From the NCBI GenBank assembly GCA_963800975.1, contig CAWDDB010000014.1, forward strand, positions 186,001 through 250,000: a stretch of 64,000 bases of DNA, in the 5' to 3' direction. This document shows positions 54,393 through 62,491 of this stretch, one piece after another. Under the pieces are notes generated by a model. The model ran no database searches and was not told the origin of the DNA. It saw only the letters and a program-made list of their open reading frames with translations. Both the position numbers and the translations under genes were made by a program. The DNA comes from JALYGY01 sp963800975 (GTDB lineage: Bacteria > Actinomycetota > Rubrobacteria > Rubrobacterales > Rubrobacteraceae). The stretch's first letter is position 1. Every line of letters starts with the position of its first letter.

Positions 54393-54478
54393 TCCTCGTC
54401 TTCCGCTTCGCCCTCTTCCTCGAAGTCGTAGAAGATTATGTACCTGCCGTCTTCTTTGGTCTCCCGCTCTTTCTTCAA
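54389..54478 (-). CDS. 29-codon micro-ORF coupled to galT
   Basis: A TTG at 54478 has a perfect GGAGG six bases upstream. The frame reads KKERETKEDGRYIIFYDFEE and then GEAEDED to a TGA at 54389. The stop overlaps the galT TTG as TTGA. The peptide is charged at both ends around a beta-like core (GRYIIFYDF), and short proteins of this look occur in other bacteria as far as I recall. It may be a translational coupler or leader peptide, or a functional small protein. The only other frame through it is the galT N-terminal extension, which looks non-natural. Confidence 0.7.
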   Translation of the reverse strand: MKKERETKEDGRYIIFYDFEEEGEAEDED

Positions 54479-54585
54479 CGAGCACCTCCGTCACCGCCGC
54501 GAGCTCTCGGCTGCCCCCACTGGGGCCATTATCTCAGGATTCGTGCTGGTTCTTGCGGGATTCCCAGGTGCGGCCTGCGGCTAGC

Positions 54586-56500
54586 TCACCGGGAACGCAG
54601 CCAGACCTGCATCGCCCCGGGTTCGCGGTTGGCCCACAGGCAGTAAGGCAGGGCCGTCAGGGTCGCGTCGCTGGCGCGACGGTCTTCGGGGTCTCGCCTC
54701 TGCGCGGTAGAGGCGACCCTTCCAGGATCCGTCCGGCGCGGCCACCTCGGCACGGGCGCTCAAGACCACCGCCCCGCCTAGCAGGTCCCGGCGGAAACTG
54801 CTGGAGAACGCGGCGTCGGCTGGCAGAACGAGATCGCGCAGCTCGACCCCACGGTTATCTACCTGCTCGACGCAGTAGAGGAGTGGCCCGCGCATGATGG
54901 CAACCCGGCCCGCGTTCTCCGCCACGTAGGGGTGGCTCTCGACGAGGTAGACGGGCATAGGCAGGCTCAAGCGCACGACGTCGCCCGCTCGCCACTCGCG
55001 GTGGATCTCGACGTAGGAGCCGGGGGAAGCGGGGGTGTCGATGCGCTCCCCGTTGACCTCGATCTCCGGTTCCTCCGCGCACCAGCCCGGGACCCGCAGC
55101 ATCAGGCCAAAATCGCCCTCGCCCTTGACCCGGATCTCGACGTCTCCGTCCCACGGGTAGCGGGTGCGCTGCTCGACTCGCACCACACCGGTCTCTCCGA
55201 GACCGATATCGGCCTCCCCTTCCGCGTACAGGTGCACCCAGATACGTCCGTCGGAGACGCCGTAGAGGTAGCCAGGCAGCGAGGCCAGGAGCCTGGCGAC
55301 GTTGGGCGGGCAACAGGCGCAGCCGAACCAGGGCTGGCGCCGATGTTGCCCGTCGTCGGCTAGAGGGTTCTGATAGAAGTAGCTCTGCCCATCGCGCGAG
55401 ATACCCGGGAGGACGGCATTGTACAGGGTGGTCTCGATCAGGTCCGCGTATCGGGCCTCGCCCTCCAGCATCAGCATGCGCCAGTTCCACATGACGCTGC
55501 CTATGGCGGCGCAAGTCTCCGTGTAGGCGCGCGAGTTGGGCAGCTCGAAGTCTTCGCCGAAGGCCTCTCCCTCGTAACGCGACCCCAGGCCGCCGCTAAC
55601 GTACATCCGCCGGGTAGTCATGTTGGTCCACAGGCGGCCCAGCGCATCGAGCAGCGCCTTCTCCCCCGTCTCCGCGTAAACGTCGGTCGCCCCGGAGTAG
55701 AGGTAAAGCGCCCTCACGGCGTGTCCCACGACCTCATCCTGCTCGCGCAGGGGCCTGTGGTCCTGGCTGTACGACGGGTCGTGCTCTCCGTATGGCCTGC
55801 CGAGGAGCCCGTGCCCGCGAGCATCGACGAAGAATCGTGCCTGCCGCAGGTAGCGGCGGTTCCCCGTGACCCGGGAGAGCTCGACGAGGGCCATCTCGAT
55901 CTCCTCGTGCCCGCAGACCGCCTCGCGCTTGCCCTCGCTCTCGGGACCGAAGGTGTCACAGATGTGGTCGGCGAAGCGCACGGCAACGTCGAGGAGTCGC
56001 TCCGAGCCGGTGGCGTGGAAGTGGGCCACGGCCGCCTGAAAAAGGTGCCCGGCACAGTACATCTCGTGCAGGTCGAAGTTTGTCCAGCGTTCGCCTGCGC
56101 GCTCGAAGGTGAAGTACGTGTTCAGGTAGCCGTCGGGTTCCTGGGCGTCCTCGATCTCGGTTATGGCCGCGTCCGCCATCCGCGCGAGCTCCTCGTCCGG
56201 ATCGGTGGCGAGCGACCAGGCCGCGGCCTCGAGCCACTTGTACACGTCCGAGTCGTTGAAATAGATGCCCTCGAAGCGTCCCTCCATCTTGCCGGACGCC
56301 TTGCGGAAGTTGTCCAGGCGGCCGGTCTCTTCGAGGTGCCGGTACTGGGAGGGCAGGGTCTCGTCGCGGTTCACGCGCCGCCGCGGCTCCCACAGCTCAT
56401 CCGAGAGACGGACGTCGGTCAGCGGCAGGGGTCCAAGCCGGGCGTGCGGGCTCCGAGAGGTGTCCACGACCACGGGCGGACGTTGCGTCGAATCGAGCAT
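54586..56500 (-). CDS. GH127 beta-L-arabinofuranosidase, frameshifted near the C-terminus
   Basis: This glycoside hydrolase family 127 (DUF1680) enzyme releases L-arabinose from beta-linked arabinofuranosides. The catalytic metal-thiolate site is complete: Glu and Cys in RAYTETCAAIG, and the Cys pair in FGCACCPPNVARL with the nucleophile Cys. The ATG at 56500 follows AAGGAGAG. Near 54694 an extra base shifts the frame. Removing it recovers the natural end ATLTALPYCLWANREPGAMQ and VWLRSR, with a stop at 54586; unshifted, the protein ends as an unlikely Pro/Arg-rich tail at 54581. The protein is about 639 residues without signal peptide, so it acts on imported oligosaccharides in the cytosol. 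Confidence 0.9.
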
Positions 56501-56530
56501 CTCTCTCCTTGTCTCGACGGTGTCGCGCCG

Positions 56531-56600
56531 TCACGCCTCGACGGCGCCGCTCACCATTCCGGCGATATAGTAGCGTCGCAGGGCCACGTAGGCAGGCATC
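56531..56600 (-). pseudogene. C-terminal remnant of a sugar ABC permease
   Basis: In the gap between the GH51 and GH127 genes a short frame ending in TGA at 56531 reads AYVALRRYYIAGMVSGAVEA. This is the typical last helix end and tail of MalG-type permeases (compare RLFVRGLTAGALK in the permease at 20629). Only about 20 codons remain. It suggests that a further transporter gene once stood here and was deleted. Confidence 0.5.
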
Positions 56601-56666
56601 GACCAGGCGGGGCGAAGCAGCGTCGTCCCGCGGCAGTGAAAGTTCGTACAAGCGCCCGGTACCGCG

Positions 56667-58142
56667 TCAGGCGGTGAGATCCAAGTTGAGGACGGTGACC
56701 GAGCAGGCGGGGAAGGCATGCTCGAGAACCGAACCTTCGACGTCGATGGATCTCTGGGTAACGCCGACCCGTTCCTCTCCGAAGTCGTTGGTGGAGGCGA
56801 GATCTTCTCCTGTCACCTCGTACACGGCGGCGCTGCCTTCGAACACCGCGTCGGTTAGTTGGATGGTGGTTCGCACCGCGTATTCGGGGTCCCTGTTGAC
56901 CACGACGAGGGTCAGGCCGCGTCCAGAGACGTCCCGGGTGGCCGAGACGTCCAGCACGTCGAAGGGCCCCAGGTCCGCGACGCGGTGCGGCCAGGAGGAA
57001 ACCTCGCCTTCGAGGGCGTGCGTGTCGCACTCGACGTGGGCATCCAGGACCACCTCCCGCATGTGCTCTGCGCAGAGCCTCAAAGGGTGGTAGATGGTCT
57101 GCAGGAACAGGCCGTCTTCGCTCGTGAATACTGGGGCGATGACGTTCACCATCTGGGCCAGGTTGGCGATCTTTACGGTCTCGCAGTTGCGCGCGAACAC
57201 GTTGAGGTAGGTGGCGACGGCGAGAGCATCGGAGAGGGTGTAGCGCTCTTCGAGATTAGTCTGCGCGGCGCGCGCCCGAAACCACACGTTCCACTCGTCG
57301 TAGGCTACGTGGATGGGGTGCTCGATGCGCTGCTCGTAGCGGGCGCGCTCGATCGTGGCCCGCACGGTGCGAAGCGCCCGGTCGGCGGCGTGCGGGGCGA
57401 GCACATTGGACCAGTAATCGTCGCTGCCGGTGTAGATGTGGACGCTGTGGTAGTCCACGAAGGGCGCGAGGCCCTCGACAACGACGCGGTCCCAATCCGT
57501 CACGCCGCTCAGGCCGCAGCCCACGAGCTCTATCGACGGGTCGGTCCAGCGCATCACCTTGGCAAACTCGCGGGCCTTCTTGACGTACTCCTCGGCCGAG
57601 AGGGCCCCGATCTGCCACTCCCCGTACATCTCGTTGCCGAGGCCCCAGTACCTGACCCGGAAAGGCTCCTCGTGCCCGTTCTGGCGCCTGAGGTTGGCCC
57701 AGTACGTGTCCCCCGTGCCGTTGCAGTACTCGACCCAGGCCTGCGCCTCGTCCATCGTGCCCGTGCCCATGTTCACGCAGATGTAAGGCTCGACGTCCAG
57801 TGCGCGGCAGTAATCGATGAACTCGTGCGTGCCGAAGCGGTTGGACTCCTCGCTGAACCAGGCGAGCTCCGTTTTGCGCGGGCGCTCCTCGCGCGGCCCG
57901 ACGCCGTCCGTCCAGTGGTAACCGCTCACGAAGTTGCCGCCGGGCCAGCGCAGGATCGGCATCCGCAGGTTCTCGAGCGCCTCCAGGACGTCGCGGCGGA
58001 AGCCCCGCTCGTCGCTCAGGGGGGATCCCTCGTCGAAGATGCCACCGTAAATGCAGCGGCCCAGGTGCTCGATAAAGCCGCCAAAGACGCGACGGTCCAG
58101 CTCGCCGACGGTGCGATCGGGGTCCACCTTGATCTTCGCCAA
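56667..58142 (-). CDS. GH51 alpha-L-arabinofuranosidase
   Basis: This is a family 51 enzyme that removes alpha-L-arabinofuranosyl side chains from arabinan, arabinoxylan or arabinogalactan oligosaccharides. The acid/base Glu is in GLGNEMYGEWQ and the nucleophile Glu in AYDEWNVWFRA. The opening GELDRRVFGGFIEHLGRCIYGGI and RWPGGNFVSGYHW are typical. The 491 residues contain no signal peptide, so it is cytosolic. The TTG start at 58142 follows AAGGGGGCAGGG, ten bases after the LacI stop. The C-terminal 130 residues form the usual beta domain. Confidence 0.96.
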   Translation of the reverse strand: MAKIKVDPDRTVGELDRRVFGGFIEHLGRCIYGGIFDEGSPLSDERGFRRDVLEALENLRMPILRWPGGNFVSGYHWTDGVGPREERPRKTELAWFSEESNRFGTHEFIDYCRALDVEPYICVNMGTGTMDEAQAWVEYCNGTGDTYWANLRRQNGHEEPFRVRYWGLGNEMYGEWQIGALSAEEYVKKAREFAKVMRWTDPSIELVGCGLSGVTDWDRVVVEGLAPFVDYHSVHIYTGSDDYWSNVLAPHAADRALRTVRATIERARYEQRIEHPIHVAYDEWNVWFRARAAQTNLEERYTLSDALAVATYLNVFARNCETVKIANLAQMVNVIAPVFTSEDGLFLQTIYHPLRLCAEHMREVVLDAHVECDTHALEGEVSSWPHRVADLGPFDVLDVSATRDVSGRGLTLVVVNRDPEYAVRTTIQLTDAVFEGSAAVYEVTGEDLASTNDFGEERVGVTQRSIDVEGSVLEHAFPACSVTVLNLDLTA

Positions 58143-58152
58143 CCCTGCCCCC

Positions 58153-59181
58153 TTATTCGTTAGAAGTCTCGTTCGCGCCCGACCACCCGCAGGAACGCCG
58201 GCGCACCAGGCGCACGGGCAAGAGCACGGGCTTCTTGCCCTCGGCTCGGCCCGCGATCACGTCGAGCAGTAGGCGCACGGCGGTCTCCCCCGTCTCGTAG
58301 AACGGCACGTGGACCGTCGTCAATGGCGGGATGGTGTGCGCCGCCATCGGTATGTCGTCGCAGCCGACCACGGCGCAATCCTGCGGCACGCCGAGCCCGC
58401 GATCGCCGAGCGCGCTAAGGACGCCGAGCGCCATCACGTCGGTCTGGGCAAAAATGGCCGTCACGTCCGGTGCTCGGTCGAGCAACCGGAGCGTGCCCTC
58501 GTAGGCCCCGTCCGCCGTCCAGGCCCCGCTCTCCACGAGCGCCGGGTCGAATGGCTGGCCAGCCTCTGCGAGAGCCTGGCGGTAGCCTTCGAGCCGCAGC
58601 CCCGTTACCTGCCGGCGCTCGGTCCCGACGATGGTGGCGACGCGGTGGTGGCCGAGCGAGATCAGGTGTCGCGTTGCGAGCAGGCCGGTCCTGGTATGGT
58701 CCGAGCCCACCAGCGGGATGCCGCCGCCAGGAACGCGGTGGATGCTGACGGCGGGCGTAGGGCCACGCAGCATCTCTCCGACCTTCGCGTCGTGTTCCAA
58801 CGGGGGGGCTGCGGTCAGGATCCCGTCAACCCGGCGTTCGAGCAACATCCTGAGGTAGCGGCGGGCGTCCGAGCCCTCGCCGTCCACGGTCCCGATCAGG
58901 ACGCCGTGGCCCCTGCTGCGCGCCTCGCGCTCGGCCCCGACCACGAAGCGGGCCAGCTCCCCGTCGCTCAGATCGCTGGCGATGACCCCGATCGTACAGG
59001 TGGTCCGGGTGACCAGGCTGCGGGCCAGCGTGTTGGGCACGTAGTCGAGGGCACGGGCGGCCTCGAGGATACGCTCCCTGGTCTCCGCTGAGACCGTGCC
59101 GCGTCCGTTCAGGACCTTGCCTGCGGTCTGGAAGCTAACCCCCGCCTCGGATGCCACGTCTCGCAGCGATGCGCGCGTCAG
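58153..59181 (-). CDS. LacI-family transcriptional regulator (apparent CTG start)
   Basis: The protein has an N-terminal LacI helix-turn-helix (SLRDVASEAGVSFQTAGKVLNG) and the hinge ALDYVPNTLARSL. A sugar-binding domain follows (IGVIASDLSDGELARFVVGAEREA, then DGILTAAPP, AIFAQTDVMALG and GCDDIPMA). The first in-frame GTG is at 59157, which would cut into helix 1. The in-frame CTG at 59181 restores the full domain and has AAGGGG nine bases upstream. No ATG, GTG or TTG lies between it and the preceding permease stop. It probably represses the surrounding arabinose/galactose locus, perhaps through the palindrome at 62397. Confidence 0.9.
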   Translation of the reverse strand: MTRASLRDVASEAGVSFQTAGKVLNGRGTVSAETRERILEAARALDYVPNTLARSLVTRTTCTIGVIASDLSDGELARFVVGAEREARSRGHGVLIGTVDGEGSDARRYLRMLLERRVDGILTAAPPLEHDAKVGEMLRGPTPAVSIHRVPGGGIPLVGSDHTRTGLLATRHLISLGHHRVATIVGTERRQVTGLRLEGYRQALAEAGQPFDPALVESGAWTADGAYEGTLRLLDRAPDVTAIFAQTDVMALGVLSALGDRGLGVPQDCAVVGCDDIPMAAHTIPPLTTVHVPFYETGETAVRLLLDVIAGRAEGKKPVLLPVRLVRRRSCGWSGANETSNE

Positions 59182-59187
59182 GGGCGG

Positions 59188-60078
59188 CTACCCCTTCAGG
59201 CCAGTGTTCGCGATGCCCTGCACGATCTGGCGCTGGAACATCAGGAACACGATCAGCAGCGGCAGGCCGCCAAGCACGGCCGAGGCCATGATGTCCGCGT
59301 AGCGTACGCCGTAGGAGCTCTGCACCGTGGCCAGGCCAACGGGGATCGTCATCATGTCGGTGTTGGTGATGATGATGAAGGGCCAGAGGAAGTTGTTCCA
59401 CGAGAGCACGAACGTGAAGATCGCGACCGCCGCTATGGCAGGCCGCGACAGCGGCATCCAGACCTGCCAGTAGACCCTGAAGCGGCTGGCTCCGTCCACG
59501 CGAGCGGCGTCCTCGAGCTCGTGCGGGATGCCGTCGAAGAACTGCTTGAAGATAAACACGGCCAGCGGCGAGGCGAGCTGGGGCAGGATTATGCCCTGAT
59601 AGGTGTCTACGAACCCGAGAGCGTCCATCTCCGTGAAGAGCGGCACGATCAGGATCTGGAACGGCACCATTAGGCCAGCGAGGATAATGATGAAGACCGC
59701 CGTCCGGCCCCGGAACGGTACCCGCGAGAGACCGAAGGCGGCCAGGCTCGCCAGCAGCACGACCGCCACCGTGATTATCGAGGACGTGAGGAAGCTGTTG
59801 AAGTACCAGCGCAGGAGGTTCCCGGCCGCCAGCACCTCCCCGAACGACTCCGCGGTGAACCCGCTCGGAGGTATCCAGGTGACCGGGACGGTGGTGGTGT
59901 CGGCCTCGGTCTTCAGCGCCGTGTCCAGCGCCCACGCCAGAGGGATGAGCCAGATGATCGCCGCAACGGCCAGGACCCCGAATGCCAGCCAGTTCGTAGC
60001 CTTGCGGCGGGTTTGGCCCTTGCCGCCGGCGGTGGTCTCCTGGATCTCACCTGGCGTCCTGGCGGTCGTGACGGCCAT
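59188..60078 (-). CDS. Carbohydrate ABC transporter permease (MalG type)
   Basis: The 296-residue inner-membrane protein has six helices, starting NWLAFGVLAVAAIIWLIPLAWAL. The EAA loop is ELEDAARVDGASRFRVYWQVWMPLSRP, and the family-typical end is FQRQIVQGIANTGLKG. The ATG shares one base with the stop of the upstream permease gene (TGATG). It makes the channel of a CUT1 importer with the MalF-type partner. No ATPase gene lies in the cluster. Confidence 0.94.
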   Translation of the reverse strand: MAVTTARTPGEIQETTAGGKGQTRRKATNWLAFGVLAVAAIIWLIPLAWALDTALKTEADTTTVPVTWIPPSGFTAESFGEVLAAGNLLRWYFNSFLTSSIITVAVVLLASLAAFGLSRVPFRGRTAVFIIILAGLMVPFQILIVPLFTEMDALGFVDTYQGIILPQLASPLAVFIFKQFFDGIPHELEDAARVDGASRFRVYWQVWMPLSRPAIAAVAIFTFVLSWNNFLWPFIIITNTDMMTIPVGLATVQSSYGVRYADIMASAVLGGLPLLIVFLMFQRQIVQGIANTGLKG

Positions 60079-61004
60079 CAGGCCTCCCTCCTTCGGCGGT
60101 TGACTATCACGAACTGCGTGACGCTGACCACCAGCACGATCACGAAGAACACGTAGGAGATGGCTGCGGCGAACCCGACGCGATAAGTGGTGAAGCCAGT
60201 CTCGTAGATGTACATGATGACGGACCGGGTCGCGTCGTAGTTCAGGCCTCCCTGGGTGTACATAATGTAGATCTGGTCGAAGACGTTGAGCGAGTTGAGT
60301 ACCTGCAACACGACGACCAGGAACGTCGTGCGCGCCAGGAGCGGGATGGTTATGAAGCGCGTCTGCGCCCAGGAGCCGGCCCCGTCGAGCGCCGCCGCCT
60401 CGTAGAGCTCCAGCGGTATCTCCTGCAGCCCCGCGAGGTAGAGCACGAAATTAAACCCGATGGTCCACCACACGGTGGCGATGACGACCGAGAGCATGGC
60501 GACGCTCTCGTCGGGGAGCCACGCCACCTCGGGCAGCCCGAGCGCCGTCAGATAACCGTTGATGAGACCGAAACCGGGCTGGTAGAGCCAGATCCAGATC
60601 AGGGCCACCACGGAGACGGGCAACACGTAGGGCGCGAAGAACGCCAGCCTGAAGAACCACCGCGCCGGGATGGCCCTGTTGGCGAGCAACGCCAGGACCA
60701 GCGCGAGCACGACCAGCGGTGGCACGCTCAGCAACGTGAACAGAAACGTGTGCCAGAGCGAAGACCAGAAATTCGGGTCGCTGAAGAGCTCCCGGTAGTT
60801 GGAGAGCCCCAGAAACTCCGCAGCCCCGGTCCTCACCAGGCTCCAGTTGAAGAAGCTCATCCTTAGCCCCAAAAGGACCGGAAAGATGAGGAAGAGTACG
60901 TATACCACGAGAAACGGGAGAACGAACAGGTAGCCAGCGAGATCCGTTCTTCCACGCGAAGTCTTCTTGCCTCTTGCCTGCGAGGCCTGCGCTCCCGCCG
61001 CCAT
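60078..61004 (-). CDS. Carbohydrate ABC transporter permease (MalF type)
   Basis: The 308-residue membrane protein begins with a basic cytosolic lead, then LAGYLFVLPFLVVYVLFLIFPVLLGLRMSF. It carries the EAA loop LELYEAAALDGAGSWAQTRFITIPLL. About six helices follow the family pattern. It lies 37 bases after the binding-protein gene and overlaps the next permease by one base. By context it imports arabinogalactan-type oligosaccharides. Confidence 0.94.
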   Translation of the reverse strand: MAAGAQASQARGKKTSRGRTDLAGYLFVLPFLVVYVLFLIFPVLLGLRMSFFNWSLVRTGAAEFLGLSNYRELFSDPNFWSSLWHTFLFTLLSVPPLVVLALVLALLANRAIPARWFFRLAFFAPYVLPVSVVALIWIWLYQPGFGLINGYLTALGLPEVAWLPDESVAMLSVVIATVWWTIGFNFVLYLAGLQEIPLELYEAAALDGAGSWAQTRFITIPLLARTTFLVVVLQVLNSLNVFDQIYIMYTQGGLNYDATRSVIMYIYETGFTTYRVGFAAAISYVFFVIVLVVSVTQFVIVNRRRREA

Positions 61005-61041
61005 CCCGTACCTCCCCGCTAGCTCCGCTTCCCTGTCGTCC

Positions 61042-62379
61042 CTAGAAAGGCTCAGGCGTGTCCACCAGACCCTGCATCGAGGCCCGTATGTTGTCCACCG
61101 CCTCCTTCGGTTTCAGTCCCCCGGCCATCGCCTGCTGCAGCGGAATGGCTGCCTCCGTCTCCAACGTGGACCCGGAGCCGCTGAACCACGCGTCGGGGTC
61201 GAGCACAACGTCGTCGGCGACCCCGGCGTAGTTGGACTGGGGCTGGAGATCTCTGTACTCCTGGCTCTCGGCGACCGGAAGGTACGCCGGGATGTGCCCG
61301 CCCTCGGCCCAGATCAAGCTGTTCTTCATCATGGAGCTGATGAAGGTGAGGGCCCCGTCCATGGCCTGCGGGTCGTCCGACACCCCTTTAGGGATGACGA
61401 ACGTGTGCCGGTCGGCCTGGACTTTGTTGCCGAAGATGTTGGGGAACGGGACCATGCTGAAGGGCATCCCCGCGTCCACGAAGGTGGTTACCTCCCACTC
61501 GCCGTTCCAGTGGAACCCGGCGTTGCCGCTCTGGAATTGGGCCACCGCGGCCGGGTAGTCCTGGATGGCCGAGGTGAGCTCCTCACCCAGCGTGATCTCC
61601 ACCAGGTACTCCACGGCCCTCTCCGCCTTCTCCTGATCCAGCACCACCTCGCGGCCGTCGGGCGATAGTACCTCGCCACCCTGCTGACCGTACAGCGTGT
61701 AGAACAGCCGCCACGGAACAGCCCCATCCGCCGGCGCGAAGGAGACGCCCTGCTCCCCGGTAACCTCCTTGGCCTTCTTGAAGGCGTCGATGACCGCATC
61801 GGGGCCTTCGAGCGTCACGAGCTCGCCGCTCGCGTCGAGCAGACCGGCCTCTTTTGCGATCTCCGTGTTGTAGAACATCACCTGGGGGTGGGTGTCTATC
61901 GGGATCGCATAGATCTCGCCACCGAACTTAGCGCTGTCGAATACCTCGGGAAGGAATTTGTCTGGGCCGATGCCGTATTCGATGAGCATCCCGGGATCCA
62001 ACGGCTCCAGCAAACCCGCCGGCGCGTACGCCCCGAGCCTAGTCTGGTGCATGATGGCGACCTCAGGCGGCCGCCCACCGACGGCGGACATCGATAGCTT
62101 CGTGTAGTAAGGCGGGCCCCAGGAGAGCGTGGTGGCCTCGAGATCCACATCGGGGTTGCTGTCCACGAAGTTGCTCATCATGTCCGCAAGCCGCGCCCCG
62201 TCGCCACCACCGAACAGGTTCCAGAAGTGGATCACCCGGTTCGACCCACCCAGCGGCGCGCCTCCGGAGCAACCCGCTAGCGATAGTCCACCGACGGCAG
62301 CCGCGGCCCCGTACAGGAAATGCCGCCGGCTGATGCGCCGGGCACCCCGACGTCCGACGCCCCCGAACCCCTGGGACAT
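61042..62379 (-). CDS. Oligosaccharide-binding lipoprotein of a CUT1 ABC transporter
   Basis: The 445-residue family 1 solute-binding protein has a twin-arginine lipoprotein signal (RRISRRHFLYGAAAAVGG, then LSLAGC). The mature part shows RPPEVAIMHQTRLGAYAPAGLLEPLD, YAIPIDTHPQVMFYNTEI and FQSGNAGFHWNGEWEVTTF, typical of oligosaccharide binders. The ATG at 62379 follows AAAGGGGTAAGGGG. A perfect GGCGAACGTTCGCC palindrome lies about 18-31 bases upstream and is the likely LacI operator. It belongs with the two permeases and the glycosidases. Confidence 0.94.
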   Translation of the reverse strand: MSQGFGGVGRRGARRISRRHFLYGAAAAVGGLSLAGCSGGAPLGGSNRVIHFWNLFGGGDGARLADMMSNFVDSNPDVDLEATTLSWGPPYYTKLSMSAVGGRPPEVAIMHQTRLGAYAPAGLLEPLDPGMLIEYGIGPDKFLPEVFDSAKFGGEIYAIPIDTHPQVMFYNTEIAKEAGLLDASGELVTLEGPDAVIDAFKKAKEVTGEQGVSFAPADGAVPWRLFYTLYGQQGGEVLSPDGREVVLDQEKAERAVEYLVEITLGEELTSAIQDYPAAVAQFQSGNAGFHWNGEWEVTTFVDAGMPFSMVPFPNIFGNKVQADRHTFVIPKGVSDDPQAMDGALTFISSMMKNSLIWAEGGHIPAYLPVAESQEYRDLQPQSNYAGVADDVVLDPDAWFSGSGSTLETEAAIPLQQAMAGGLKPKEAVDNIRASMQGLVDTPEPF

Positions 62380-62396
62380 GCCCCTTACCCCTTTCT

Positions 62397-62410
62397 GGCG
62401 AACGTTCGCC
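62397..62410. promoter_or_regulatory. Probable LacI-family operator
   Basis: GGCGAACGTTCGCC is a perfect 14-base palindrome centred on a CG step, the classic shape of a LacI/CcpA-type operator. It lies between the GH2 gene and the binding-protein gene, just upstream of the latter's start. The LacI regulator encoded at 58153 is the obvious partner. Confidence 0.7.
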
Positions 62411-62491
62411 TACCCTGGGGGGCATGGTACCACCCGCCACCGCGAACGCGCAACGCCGAGGCGCTACCGTCCGGCGCCAGCCGCCACGGCT

